NCBI GenBank assembly: GCA_017935745.1
Contig: JAGBGX010000006.1
Location: 1-64,000 of the forward strand
DNA length: 64,000 nucleotides
Direction: 5' to 3'
Origin: Treponema sp.
GTDB taxonomy: Bacteria > Spirochaetota > Spirochaetia > Treponematales > Treponemataceae
The position numbers and the translations under genes were made by a program. A model generated the notes under the pieces. It was given only the letters and a program-made list of their open reading frames with translations, had not been told where the DNA came from and made no database searches. This document shows, piece after piece, positions 42,541 to 51,548 of this stretch. Numbering within the stretch: position 1 is the stretch's first letter; each line of letters begins with the position of its first letter.

Positions 42541-42558
42541 GTGTGCCTGCTGTCAGGC
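42541..42558. promoter_or_regulatory. Hairpin in the leader of the outer-membrane protein
   Basis: GTGCCTG/CAGGCAC with a 4-nt loop, about 8 nt upstream of AGGAG. It could tune translation initiation. Confidence 0.4.
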
Positions 42559-42694
42559 ACTGCAATCATATACATGCACTGTTTGCATTCTGTTAAAGAA
42601 CAGTCAGATTTTTATGAATTAAAAAGCGCAGCCGGATTTTATACCCTTTGCACTGCATGCGCAGACAAAAACCAGCACAACCGCTGCCAAAACA

Positions 42695-42726
42695 GCATCA
42701 GCTTTCCTATTCAGCGGAAAAACGGA
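42695..42726 (-). repeat. 32-bp repeat, copy 2
   Basis: Near-identical to 40378-40409. Here it overlaps the final codons (FSAE-stop) of potD. Confidence 0.85.
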
Positions 42727-43756
42727 TTTCCTGCCAGAGCGCGTCGTACTTGGAAAGATCCTCACCCACATCCATCTTAAGCTCGCACTTTTCAAGCAGC
42801 TCTGCCGGATACATGGGCTTTTTCTTTGTGTATTTTCCCGCTTCAGTGTTTATGTATGACGGAAATTTCAGCGCATCGCAGAACTGGGCGTAAATCTCCG
42901 GGCGGTGGCTGAAGTCAATGAATTTCATTGCAAGGTCGTAGTGCCTGGCGTCCTTCAGAATCACCATCGAGTCAAGGTAGGCGGCAGAGCCTTCCTCCGG
43001 CACAAAGAAGTCAATCACTTCGTCATGCTTTTCCTCGGGAACTTCCGCAAAGACAATTTCCGCATATCCGTCGCACACCCAGAAGTCGCCGCTTGCAAAC
43101 GACTTTCCGTAGCCTTCCGCGTCAAACTTCACCAGGTTCGGCCTCCATTCCCTGATTATCAGGCCGGCAGCCTCGCGCAGCTGGGCCTCATCAGTTGTAT
43201 TCAGGGAATAGCCCAGGTGACGCAGCGCGCTTCCCATAGTGACACGCATGTCGTCCATCATCGTCATATGGCCGCCAAGATCCGCGCGGGAAAAAATGCT
43301 GTATGACTTTTCGTAGTCCTTGACTTTTGTCCTGTTCACTGAAATTCCCGAAGCGGCAAGGCAGTACGGAACGCTCCATGTCATGTCAGGGTCGTAGGCG
43401 GCAGCTTTTTTGAGCGCCTCAGGATTTATATATTTTGCATTCGGAAACTGGGAATGGTCGATTTTCTGCACCATCCCCTGCTTAATCATAATCGATGTGT
43501 AGTCCTGAGACGGAATTGTCAGGTCGTATCCCTTTGCCCCGGCGCGCAGCTTTGCATACATCATTTCATTTGAATCAAAGTAATCAACCTTGACCGTGCA
43601 GTTGTACTCGCGCGCAAACTGCTCAAGGACGGAATCGGGAGTGTAATAGCTCCAGTTATACAGGTTGAACGTTTCCTTTTTCTCCCGTGAGCAGGAAAAA
43701 AACAGCGTCAGGACAGCGGCAGCCGCAGCAAGCCGGGCGGAATTGAATCGCTTCAT
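42707..43756 (-). CDS. potD: Polyamine ABC transporter substrate-binding lipoprotein
   Basis: 349 residues from ATG 43756 (AAGGA 8 nt upstream). Lipobox LFFSC at about 18-22. PotD/PotF features: FNLYNWSYYTPDSVLEQFAR, SQDYTSIMIKQGMVQKID, WSVPYCLAASGISVNR and WVCDGYAEIVFAEVP. It binds spermidine or putrescine. The potABC genes are not adjacent, so it works with components encoded elsewhere. The gene stands alone. Confidence 0.93.
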   Translation of the reverse strand: MKRFNSARLAAAAAVLTLFFSCSREKKETFNLYNWSYYTPDSVLEQFAREYNCTVKVDYFDSNEMMYAKLRAGAKGYDLTIPSQDYTSIMIKQGMVQKIDHSQFPNAKYINPEALKKAAAYDPDMTWSVPYCLAASGISVNRTKVKDYEKSYSIFSRADLGGHMTMMDDMRVTMGSALRHLGYSLNTTDEAQLREAAGLIIREWRPNLVKFDAEGYGKSFASGDFWVCDGYAEIVFAEVPEEKHDEVIDFFVPEEGSAAYLDSMVILKDARHYDLAMKFIDFSHRPEIYAQFCDALKFPSYINTEAGKYTKKKPMYPAELLEKCELKMDVGEDLSKYDALWQEIRFSAE

Positions 43757-44131
43757 TTCAATATCCTTCAAACCGAACAGTCTTTTGTTACGTAAAAAAA
43801 TCTGTTCATTAAAAAAGTAGATGTAGAATTCCGTGCGGAATCCTTTTCTGCTGCCAGTTCACACCGGGGCAGAGCCTTGAGTCTACAGGAAAAAACGGAA
43901 ATAGGGAAGCAACTGCGCTTCCTAAAAACTGCGGAAAGCCCTGGTTCCGCCTGAAAAGCCTTTTCCTCCTGCGGAAAACTGAAAAAAAAGCGGAGATTTG
44001 CGCAAACGGGGAATTTTTTATTTGATTTTTGCGCCAATACGGCAGATAATAATAAGGTATATAAAATACAATATAAAAAAATCCTGCATGCTTCTTTGTG
44101 CTGCTGGCGGAGGCAGGTAAAAGAGGTATGT
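43757..44131. other. Spacer between potD and the chemoreceptor
   Basis: 375 bases with no gene. It carries the chemoreceptor promoter (44022-44050) and an imperfect dyad GGATTCCG/CGGAATTC near 43825-43845 on the potD side. No regulatory RNA is recognised. Confidence 0.5.
44022..44050 (+). promoter_or_regulatory. Promoter of the chemoreceptor gene
   Basis: TTGATT (44022-44027), 17 bp, GATAAT (44045-44050). The downstream half GCAGATAA also resembles the sigma-28 -10 box GCCGATAA, but no matching -35 is present. Confidence 0.6.
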
Positions 44132-46207
44132 ATGCTCGGACTGAAAGGAAAAATCAATCTTGCGATTATTGCAGTCATCCTGCTGTCAAGCTCGTCCATT
44201 GTGCTGTTTTCATACCGCAAGTCGAGCGCGGAGCTTTCTGATGCGATTGAAACCGGGAACCTTGATCTTGCGCACGCGGCCGCTGCGGAAATCCACAACA
44301 TAAACTCAGGCGAATTCAAGATGCTCGAGTCGCTTGCGAACCTGAGCGTCATCCGCGACCCGCAGGCTGACATGCACGAAAAGTGGCTGCTCGTCAACAG
44401 CGCGACCGGCGGAAGCGCAAAGTACTTCGGCCTCGGATTCTTCAACGAACAGGGAGTCGGCTACGCGACGACCGGCAAGTGGAGCGACCTGCACACGCGG
44501 GAATACCTTGCCGTCTCCATGCAGGGAAAGAAGGCGCTCATGGACCCGGACTGGAGCGCGGTGAACGGGCATCTGTGCACGTATTACGCGGTTCCCGTCT
44601 TTGACGGCGGCGGCAGGCAGATTGCAGAAATTTCCGCCGTTGTGGACGCGACCGACCTGTGCCGCACCGTTGCGGGCATCAATGTGGGGAAAAGCTCCCA
44701 TCCGTTTATCATCAGCATGAAGAGCGGCGCCTACATCGCCCATGAGGACGAGTCGTTTGTCAAGGACCGCAAGAAAATATACGATGGGGCAAGCCTCGGG
44801 CTGTCCTCCATCATCGATCGGATCAAGGCGGGCGAGACGGCATACGCCACCTACTATGACGAAGTTCTGAAGCAGAAAATGTCGGCCGCATTCCAGCCGG
44901 TTCCTGAGACGGACTGGGCGATCGTCCTCATCGCGCCGTACACCGACTTTTTCAGCGGAATCGGGGAGCTTCTGCGCAGCATGATTGCCATTGCGGCAGC
45001 CTCGCTCGCCGTGGCGTTCCTGATCGGCATTGCCGTCGTGAACATTTCCATCAGGCCGCTCAACAGAATCAGCTCGGCGATTGACGGAATCGCGCACGGG
45101 GACGCTGACCTGACGCGGCGGCTCGAGGCGAATTCAAATGATGAAATCGGGCAGCTCGTCTCGGGCTTCAACACATTCTCGGGCAAGATGCAGACGATTG
45201 TCAGCGAGCTGAAAGGCACCAAGGAAGATCTGCACGGCTACGGAGACCGCCTCCAGGGCATGGTGCAGGACAACTCGGATTTCCTTTCGCGCATGGTCGA
45301 GTCCATCAAGAATGTGAACGGGGAAATCACGAGCCAGCATGAAAAGGTCGGCAGCTCTGTTTCCGCTGTGGGAAAAATTTCGGAGGCGGTGGAGCTTCTG
45401 CGCAATCTCCTGCAAAAGCAGACGGAGGGCGTGGAGCAAGCATCGGCGGCAGTTACGCAGATGATCGGCAACATCGGATCCGTGCAGACTTCAGTTGAAA
45501 AGATGGCGGACGAATTCAGCGGGCTTCAGCAGACCGTGGGCAAGGGAATCGAGCAGTCGCGCGAAGTGAACAAGCAGATTCAGCATATCGAGCAGCAGTC
45601 GAAGATGCTCAACGAGGCGAACAAGGTCATCTCTTCGATTGCGGATCAGACGAACCTGCTCGCCATGAACGCGGCGATTGAGGCGGCGCACGCGGGGGAA
45701 GCAGGCAGAGGATTCGCCGTTGTCGCGGACGAAATCAGGAAGCTTTCGGAAACGTCTTCCGCCGAGTCAAAGAAAATCGGCACGCAGCTCACCGACATTC
45801 TCGGCTCAATTTCCGGCGTCGTGCAGGCATCGGAGCTTTCGGACAAGTCGTTCGAGGCGATGGGCGGAAAGATTGAGGAGACGGGAACGCTCGTGCAGCA
45901 GATAAAGGGCGCGATGGAAGAGCAGGCGGAAGGCTCCAAGCAGATCAGCGAGGCGCTCGGCTACATGAACGAAGCCACGGACCAGGTGCGCGGCGCAAGC
46001 GAAGGCGTGGACGAGTCCCAGCGCGGCATCATCGGCGATGTTACCGGCCTCAAGCAGTCATCCGACCTTGTGAAGGAGCATATCCAGACGATGGAAGACC
46101 ACATCAAGCACCTTGAAGAAAGCGAAAATTCCCTCCTGAATGTGGCAACGTCAATTTCAGGCTCCATCTACAGAATCGGCAGCCAGATCGACCAGTTCAA
46201 GGTATAG
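44132..46207 (+). CDS. Methyl-accepting chemotaxis protein with dCache sensor
   Basis: 691 residues from ATG 44132 with AGAGG upstream. TM1 ([20 protein letters not shown]), periplasmic double-Cache domain (about 35-280; [40 protein letters not shown]), TM2 ([21 protein letters not shown]), HAMP ([21 protein letters not shown]-like), then a long methylated coiled coil with the tip [20 protein letters not shown] and [16 protein letters not shown]. The extracellular ligand is unknown; dCache sensors often bind amino acids. Codon use is GC-rich like gpmI. A 15-bp hairpin follows the stop. Confidence 0.96.
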   Translation: MLGLKGKINLAIIAVILLSSSSIVLFSYRKSSAELSDAIETGNLDLAHAAAAEIHNINSGEFKMLESLANLSVIRDPQADMHEKWLLVNSATGGSAKYFGLGFFNEQGVGYATTGKWSDLHTREYLAVSMQGKKALMDPDWSAVNGHLCTYYAVPVFDGGGRQIAEISAVVDATDLCRTVAGINVGKSSHPFIISMKSGAYIAHEDESFVKDRKKIYDGASLGLSSIIDRIKAGETAYATYYDEVLKQKMSAAFQPVPETDWAIVLIAPYTDFFSGIGELLRSMIAIAAASLAVAFLIGIAVVNISIRPLNRISSAIDGIAHGDADLTRRLEANSNDEIGQLVSGFNTFSGKMQTIVSELKGTKEDLHGYGDRLQGMVQDNSDFLSRMVESIKNVNGEITSQHEKVGSSVSAVGKISEAVELLRNLLQKQTEGVEQASAAVTQMIGNIGSVQTSVEKMADEFSGLQQTVGKGIEQSREVNKQIQHIEQQSKMLNEANKVISSIADQTNLLAMNAAIEAAHAGEAGRGFAVVADEIRKLSETSSAESKKIGTQLTDILGSISGVVQASELSDKSFEAMGGKIEETGTLVQQIKGAMEEQAEGSKQISEALGYMNEATDQVRGASEGVDESQRGIIGDVTGLKQSSDLVKEHIQTMEDHIKHLEESENSLLNVATSISGSIYRIGSQIDQFKV

Positions 46208-46209
46208 GG

Positions 46210-46242
46210 ACTCCAAATGCAGGCAAAGCCTGCATTTGGAGT
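46210..46242 (+). terminator. Probable terminator hairpin of the chemoreceptor gene
   Basis: 15-bp perfect stem ACTCCAAATGCAGGC with an AAA loop. Only a short T-run follows, so termination may be partial. Confidence 0.6.
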
Positions 46243-46253
46243 TTGCGCTTTGG

Positions 46254-46282
46254 TTGACTGTCTGCATTCAATTCAGTAGACT
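46254..46282 (+). promoter_or_regulatory. asnS: Leaderless promoter of asnS
   Basis: TTGACT (46254-46259), 17 bp, TAGACT (46277-46282), 8 nt, ATG 46291. No ribosome-binding site. Confidence 0.8.
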
Positions 46283-46290
46283 ATGGCATT

Positions 46291-47742
46291 ATGATTCCTA
46301 CACTTATCAAAGACATCATCGCATCCGAGCCGGACGGGCGGCGCATTACAGTCTGCGGCTGGGTGCGCACGGTCCGCGACTCAAAGAACCTTGTGTTTGT
46401 GCAGGTCAACGACGGAAGCTGCTTTGCGAATATTCAGCTCACGTTTGACCGCACCAATCCGTCTGAAGCTGCCGATGTAAATAATATAGAAGAAAACCTG
46501 AAGAAGCTTTCCACCGGCGCATCCGTGCGGGCGGAAGGAGCGCTTGTTCCGTCTCCGGCGTCCGGGCAGGCGGCGGAAGTCACGCTTGAAAAACTGACGT
46601 GCCTCGGAGAATGCAGGCCGGAGGAATATCCGCTTCAGAAAAATAAAATGTCAATGGAATATCTGCGCGAGAACGCACACTTGCGCGCGCGGACAAACAC
46701 ATTCGGCGCAGTATACCGCGTGCGGAACCAGATGGCGTTCGCCGTCCACTCGTTCTTTCAGGAGCGCGGATTCCAGTACATACACACGCCGGAAATCACC
46801 TGCTCCGACTGCGAGGGCGCAGGCGAGATGTTTCAGGTGACGACCCTTTCTATGGAAAAAATCGCGGAGATGGGCGTAAAGGCGGGCTTGGGCGGAATGA
46901 AACTGGAGGACGCTCACAAAATCGTGGATTACTCAAAGGATTTTTTCGGAAAAAAAGCAAGCCTCACCGTGTCGGGGCAGCTTGAGGCGGAGACGCTTGC
47001 CACCGCGCTCAGCCGCGTCTACACATTCGGCCCGACATTCCGCGCGGAAAACTCAAACACGCCGCGCCACCTTGCCGAATTCTGGATGATTGAGCCGGAG
47101 ATGGCGTTTTTCACCCTTGAGGACGACATGGACATCCAGGAGGAATTCATAAAATACCTTCTGAACTGGGCGCTCACAAAATGCCGCGAGGACTTGGAAT
47201 TCTTTGACAAGCGGATTCAGCCGGGACTTATACAGATGCTTGAGCATGTCGCGTCTTCGGAATTCAAGCGGATTTCCTACACGGACGCAATCGCCGAGCT
47301 TGAAAAGCATGCGGACGCATTTGAATTCAAGCCGTACTGGGGCTGCGACATCGCCACGGAGCACGAGCGGTATCTGACGGAGCAGATTTTCAAATGCCCG
47401 GTGATGGTCTACAACTATCCCAAGGAAATCAAGTCGTTCTATATGAAGCTGAACGAGGACGGAAAGACTGTGAAAGCGGTCGATGTTCTTGTTCCGGGAA
47501 TCGGCGAAATTATCGGCGGAAGCGAGCGCGAGGAGGACTACGGAAAGCTCATCCATGCAATAGAAGAGCGCGGAATGGACAAGTCGGTCTACAGCTGGTA
47601 TCTTGACCTCCGCCGGTTCGGAACGGTGCCGCACTCCGGGTTCGGCTTAGGATTCGAGCGTCTTATCCGGTATATTACGGGAATGGAGAATATCCGCGAT
47701 GTAATTCCCTATCCGCGCGCTCCGAAGCTGGCAGAATTTTGA
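46291..47742 (+). CDS. asnS: Asparaginyl-tRNA synthetase
   Basis: 483 residues, class II. N-terminal OB-fold (ITVCGWVRTVRDSKNLVFVQ), motif 2 region (FGPTFRAENSNTPRHLAEFW) and motif 3 (GFGLGFERLIRYITG). It charges tRNA-Asn directly. MIEPEMAFFTLEDDMD and YPKEIKSFYMK are characteristic of AsnRS over AspRS. The promoter is immediately upstream and the mRNA is probably leaderless. Confidence 0.97.
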   Translation: MIPTLIKDIIASEPDGRRITVCGWVRTVRDSKNLVFVQVNDGSCFANIQLTFDRTNPSEAADVNNIEENLKKLSTGASVRAEGALVPSPASGQAAEVTLEKLTCLGECRPEEYPLQKNKMSMEYLRENAHLRARTNTFGAVYRVRNQMAFAVHSFFQERGFQYIHTPEITCSDCEGAGEMFQVTTLSMEKIAEMGVKAGLGGMKLEDAHKIVDYSKDFFGKKASLTVSGQLEAETLATALSRVYTFGPTFRAENSNTPRHLAEFWMIEPEMAFFTLEDDMDIQEEFIKYLLNWALTKCREDLEFFDKRIQPGLIQMLEHVASSEFKRISYTDAIAELEKHADAFEFKPYWGCDIATEHERYLTEQIFKCPVMVYNYPKEIKSFYMKLNEDGKTVKAVDVLVPGIGEIIGGSEREEDYGKLIHAIEERGMDKSVYSWYLDLRRFGTVPHSGFGLGFERLIRYITGMENIRDVIPYPRAPKLAEF

Positions 47743-47800
47743 CGGCTGAAAAAAGTGCGCGCGGACTTCCAGCGGAACGGCATCATTTCCGCAGATTTCC

Positions 47801-49102
47801 ATGAATCAGCCTTCCGCAAAGCAAAAAAAGGCGCCGTCTAGAAAAATCACGCTGTACAGCTTCGTGCAGTCGCTGTACCTGAGCATAAGCCTGTTTTTTT
47901 CAAATGACTTGATTTCATCAGCTTCAGCCTGCGCCTTCGGCTTTATGCTTTCCGTGATTCCGACAATCATGCTTATCTGCATTGTCCTCATACGGGTGCT
48001 GCATGCTTCGCCGGAAACGCTTTCAGCCCTGATTTCCGGGAGCCCGTTTTCAGGACAGATTTTTAACGGCAGCTATTTCGCTTCCCTGCTGGATTCAGTC
48101 CACAGAATTACGAATTTTGAAATCGTTATTTCCGTTGCAATCATCTGGATGGCACGGCGGTTTTTCAGCTCGGTGGTCATTGCCTTGCAGCGGATTTTCG
48201 GGGGCGAAGTGCAGCCGCGCCCGCTGAGAAATCAGCTTATCATCTTTGCCGGAGAAATACTGATTGTGGCTTTTCTTTCCGCTATCATTTTCCTCAGCAT
48301 GACGGCGCATACAATCGGGCTGTTCCCGCGGTTCTACGGATTCCTTGAGCCTCTGAACCGTGCAGCCGAACTGATTGCAAGGGCGGCCGCTGTTTCAGTT
48401 CCGTTTGTGCTGATTTTTATTTCGTGCGCCTTCGCATATAAATTCGCAAGCAGGACAAAGCCGCCGTTTTCCTCAAGCCTGATTGCTTCAGCAGGAACTA
48501 CCGTTTCCTTCAGGCTGCTTACCGCGCTCTTTTATCTTTTTATAAACAGCAACAGGTACAGCATGGTGTACGGAGTTCTTTCGAGCGTCATTGTCTTTCT
48601 GATGGGCGCGCTGTTCTTCTTTATCATTTTTCTGTTCTTTGCGCAGTGGCTGTATGTCTGCCAGTTTTTTGACACGCTTCTTTTGTGCGAGCTGTACCTT
48701 CTTCCCCAGCAGAAGTCGCGGAAATCGCTTTCAAACATCAAGCGGTTCCTGTTTTTAAGCCCGGACTTCCTGACATCAAAAAAAGGAAACACCCTTTGCC
48801 TGAAGGCAGGCGACTATGTCTACAAAAAGCATGAAGAAAGCGCATGCGCCTTTTACATCGCCTCCGGGACAGTCGCCTTGCAAAGCGGAAGCAGCGAAAC
48901 AGTTCTTGAGCAGGGAACTTTTTTTGGCGAAGAGCAGTGCATTCTGAAAATGAGCCGGCTTGAAGACGCAGTTTCAGCCTCAGACTCGCTGATTGTAACA
49001 ATTCCGTATGCGGAATTCAGAAAGCTGATAGAACGGAGCCCGAAAGTCGCAGGCAAGGCGTTTTCAAAAATCGAGCTTCAGGCTGAACGGAAGCAAAGCT
49101 GA
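47801..49102 (+). CDS. YihY/BrkB membrane protein fused to a cNMP-binding-like domain
   Basis: 433 residues. Residues about 15-295 form the six-helix YihY/virulence factor BrkB domain (ASACAFGFMLSVIPTIMLIC; NRYSMVYGVLSSVIVFLMGA). Residues about 325-425 read as a cyclic-nucleotide-binding-like beta-roll: LCLKAGDYVYKKHEESACAF, YIASGTVALQSGSSETVLEQ, GTFFGEEQCILKMSRLEDAV, then helix IPYAEFRKLIERSPKVAGKA. The phosphate-binding cassette (FGE) is partly kept. The BrkB family has no agreed biochemical function; the appended domain hints at ligand gating. The 58-bp spacer after asnS has no clear promoter, so co-transcription is possible. Confidence 0.85.
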   Translation: MNQPSAKQKKAPSRKITLYSFVQSLYLSISLFFSNDLISSASACAFGFMLSVIPTIMLICIVLIRVLHASPETLSALISGSPFSGQIFNGSYFASLLDSVHRITNFEIVISVAIIWMARRFFSSVVIALQRIFGGEVQPRPLRNQLIIFAGEILIVAFLSAIIFLSMTAHTIGLFPRFYGFLEPLNRAAELIARAAAVSVPFVLIFISCAFAYKFASRTKPPFSSSLIASAGTTVSFRLLTALFYLFINSNRYSMVYGVLSSVIVFLMGALFFFIIFLFFAQWLYVCQFFDTLLLCELYLLPQQKSRKSLSNIKRFLFLSPDFLTSKKGNTLCLKAGDYVYKKHEESACAFYIASGTVALQSGSSETVLEQGTFFGEEQCILKMSRLEDAVSASDSLIVTIPYAEFRKLIERSPKVAGKAFSKIELQAERKQS

Positions 49103-49156
49103 ACGGAAAAAAGCGCCCTTCGGAAGCAGAGAGGTTTTTCTCTCTCAAAAAGCAAC

Positions 49157-49185
49157 TTGGCTAACCGCGCAATATCAGATATACT
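49157..49185 (+). promoter_or_regulatory. guaA: Leaderless promoter of guaA
   Basis: TTGGCT (49157-49162), 17 bp, TATACT (49180-49185), 6 nt, ATG 49192. Confidence 0.85.
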
Positions 49186-49191
49186 CACTGT

Positions 49192-51069
49192 ATGGAACGT
49201 TCAAAAATTGTCGTGCTGGATTTCGGCAGCCAGTACGCGCACCTTATTGCAAAGCGGTTCCGCATGATGGGATATTATTCGGAAATTGAGCTTCCTTCCG
49301 CACCGCTTTCAGCCTTTGAAAACGCGCGGGGAATTGTCCTCAGCGGCGGGCCGTCAAGCATTTACGGAGCTGACACGCCGGAATTCAACAGCGAAATTCT
49401 GTCGCTTGACATTCCGATCCTGGGACTGTGCTACGGCCATTACGTGGTTCAGGCAGGCTACAGCGGCACAGTGGAAAAAGCTGCGGCCGGAGAATTCGGA
49501 CTTGCAACGCTCACGCTGAATCCCGCGGTGAGCTGTCCGCTGTTTGAAGGAACTGAAGCAGAGCAGCAGGTCTGGATGAGCCATCAGGACGAAGTGACAA
49601 AGCTCGGGGACGGATTTGAAGCAGTCGGCTCCACAAGAAATTGCGCTTTTGCAGCGGCACAGAACAGAGCAAAAAAACGGTTCAGCCTCCAGTTTCACTG
49701 CGAAGTGAAAGACACGCCGTGCGGAAACAAAATTCTTGAAAACTTTGCGCGGCTGTGCGGAATGGAAAAAAACTGGGATGAAGACACTGTCCTGCACCAT
49801 ATCATTGAGTCAATACAAAAACAGGCGGAAGGAAAGAACGTGCTGCTGTTCCTGAGCGGCGGCGTTGACTCGACGGTCGCGTTTGCGCTGCTGAACAAAG
49901 CGCTCGGACAGGAACGTGTGCTCGGCCTCCACATCGACAACGGCTTTATGCGCAAGAACGAAAGCGCAGACGTTGCGGCCGCATACAAAAGCCGCGGATT
50001 TTCAAACTTCATTACAGAAGATGCAGGCAGCGGCTTCCTGAAGGCAGTGGAGCATCTGACGGATCCCCAGAAAAAGCGGATGGCAGTGGGCGAGCATTTT
50101 ATTTCAGTCAGAAATGAAGTTGTCGGGCGGCTGAAGCTTGACGAAGACAAGTGGCTGCTCGCACAGGGAACGCTTTATCCCGACATCATCGAAAGCGGCG
50201 GAACAAAAAATTCCCGCGTCATCAAGACACACCACAACCGCGTGGACGGCATTCAGCGCCTCATAGAAAAAGGGCTCGTGATTGAGCCTCTGAAAGACCT
50301 GTACAAGGATGAAGTCCGCTCAATCGGAAAGAAAATAGGGCTTGAAGACGCGCTTGTCATGCGCCATCCGTTCCCCGGCCCGGGCTTAAGCATAAACGTA
50401 CTGTGTTCTGACGGCACCATGACAGAAAGCGACAGGGAAGAGCTGAAAAAAGCGCAGGAAGAAATCGCGGGCATCAGGCTGACAATGTTCTGCGAGCAGT
50501 GCTCGGCGCATCTTGAAAAGTACATTCTGCCGGTAAAGTCTGTCGGCGTTCAGGGAGACTTCAGGACATACCGCTATCCTGCCGTCATCAGCTTTAAAAG
50601 AGAAGAGGGCGGATTCTTCCATCTGCCAAAAAAATGGGAAAAGCTTGAGGAAGCGTCAGTTCTCATTACAAACAGCGCACACTCTATAAACAGAACAGTC
50701 ATCAGGCTCTGGCAGAATCCGAAAGTGACGGACGAACGTTTTTCGCTTCAGGAAGGCTACTGCGACAAAAGGCGGCTTGACCAGACACGGGACGCGGACA
50801 GCATTGTTCTGGCGGCCCTCCACAGAAGCGGATGGTACGGAAACATTTTTCAGCATCTCACTATAAACATTCCGTATGCCTCGGAGCCGCAGCGGTGCAG
50901 CTTTGTCCTGCGGCCTCTGTGCTCAGAAGACGTTATGACCGCACGGTTTGCGCATCTTCCCCATGAGCTTCTGCGCGAAATCACACAGGAGCTTTCAAAG
51001 CTTCCGTATGCTGATGCAGTTTTCTTCGACCTGACAAACAAGCCGCCTGCAACATTCGGCTGGGAGTAA
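49192..51069 (+). CDS. guaA: GMP synthase (glutamine-hydrolysing)
   Basis: 625 residues, roughly 100 longer than the usual bacterial enzyme. Amidotransferase domain with Cys80 (GLCYGHYV), His169 and Glu171 (QFHCEV, usually FHPEV). ATP-PPase P-loop LFLSGGVDST (220-228 region), TLYPDIIESGG, and HPFPGPGLSINVL. The C-terminal half has an enlarged dimerisation region and ends KPPATFGWE. It converts XMP to GMP. The insertion after about residue 420 is reminiscent of the longer eukaryote-like type. Confidence 0.97.
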   Translation: MERSKIVVLDFGSQYAHLIAKRFRMMGYYSEIELPSAPLSAFENARGIVLSGGPSSIYGADTPEFNSEILSLDIPILGLCYGHYVVQAGYSGTVEKAAAGEFGLATLTLNPAVSCPLFEGTEAEQQVWMSHQDEVTKLGDGFEAVGSTRNCAFAAAQNRAKKRFSLQFHCEVKDTPCGNKILENFARLCGMEKNWDEDTVLHHIIESIQKQAEGKNVLLFLSGGVDSTVAFALLNKALGQERVLGLHIDNGFMRKNESADVAAAYKSRGFSNFITEDAGSGFLKAVEHLTDPQKKRMAVGEHFISVRNEVVGRLKLDEDKWLLAQGTLYPDIIESGGTKNSRVIKTHHNRVDGIQRLIEKGLVIEPLKDLYKDEVRSIGKKIGLEDALVMRHPFPGPGLSINVLCSDGTMTESDREELKKAQEEIAGIRLTMFCEQCSAHLEKYILPVKSVGVQGDFRTYRYPAVISFKREEGGFFHLPKKWEKLEEASVLITNSAHSINRTVIRLWQNPKVTDERFSLQEGYCDKRRLDQTRDADSIVLAALHRSGWYGNIFQHLTINIPYASEPQRCSFVLRPLCSEDVMTARFAHLPHELLREITQELSKLPYADAVFFDLTNKPPATFGWE

Positions 51070-51091
51070 GGCGCACGGGCGCAGCAGAGCT

Positions 51092-51511
51092 TCAGAGCCT
51101 GTACTCGATGTAGCGCACCCTGCCCTGCTCCACTGCCGCCTGGATTTGCCGCTCCCGCGGAGTAAGGCTGCTTTTTCCGCTCTTTACTTCGATAAAATAA
51201 ATTTCCTCCACATCCTTGCCTTCCGCGCTGCCGGGAAACGCGATAAAGTCAACCGGCTTTCCGACAAAGCGCACATCGCCCGGATTGCACGGAAAGCCCG
51301 GCAGAAACGGAGCAAGCTGCTCGCTGAACAGTCCGCCCAAAACGGCGCGGCTTTTCTTTACCGCGTCATCCCGCTCTTTTTTTATAAGCTGCCTGCTTTT
51401 GAGCCGCTGGACAGCTCCTCCAAAACAGAATCCTGCAATCAGTGCAAGCAGAACCACAGCGGCTGCCAGCGCCTTTTCAAGAAAAAAATAAGTGCCTATC
51501 GTTTCATTCAT
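51092..51511 (-). CDS. Membrane-anchored protein related to Holliday-junction resolvase-like nucleases
   Basis: 139 residues. N-terminal membrane helix (AAVVLLALIAGFCFGGAV), basic linker (KSRQLIKKERDDAVKKSR), then a restriction-endonuclease-like core: FVGKPVDFIAFPGSAEG, EEIYFIEVKSGKSSLTPRER and a final GRVRYIEYRL. The D...ExK arrangement (VDFIAF; FIEVKSG) fits the PF10107-type 'endonuclease related to archaeal Holliday junction resolvase' family. Its role is unknown. It is convergent with guaA and divergent from the OmpA-family gene. Confidence 0.8.
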   Translation of the reverse strand: MNETIGTYFFLEKALAAAVVLLALIAGFCFGGAVQRLKSRQLIKKERDDAVKKSRAVLGGLFSEQLAPFLPGFPCNPGDVRFVGKPVDFIAFPGSAEGKDVEEIYFIEVKSGKSSLTPRERQIQAAVEQGRVRYIEYRL

Positions 51512-51513
51512 GG

Positions 51514-51542
51514 TTGCATTTTCTCTGATTCGATTCTATCAT
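51514..51542 (+). promoter_or_regulatory. Leaderless promoter of the OmpA-family gene
   Basis: TTGCAT (51514-51519), 17 bp, TATCAT (51537-51542), 6 nt, ATG 51549. Confidence 0.8.
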
Positions 51543-51548
51543 ATTACT

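Noticed and set aside
44022-44050. Sigma-28 promoter for the chemoreceptor
   Set aside because: Only the -10 half resembles the consensus; the sigma-70 reading with 17-bp spacing fits better.
43768-44445. 225-codon minus-strand frame upstream of the chemoreceptor
   Set aside because: Half of it lies opposite the chemoreceptor gene and the sequence is low-complexity Ser/Phe-rich.
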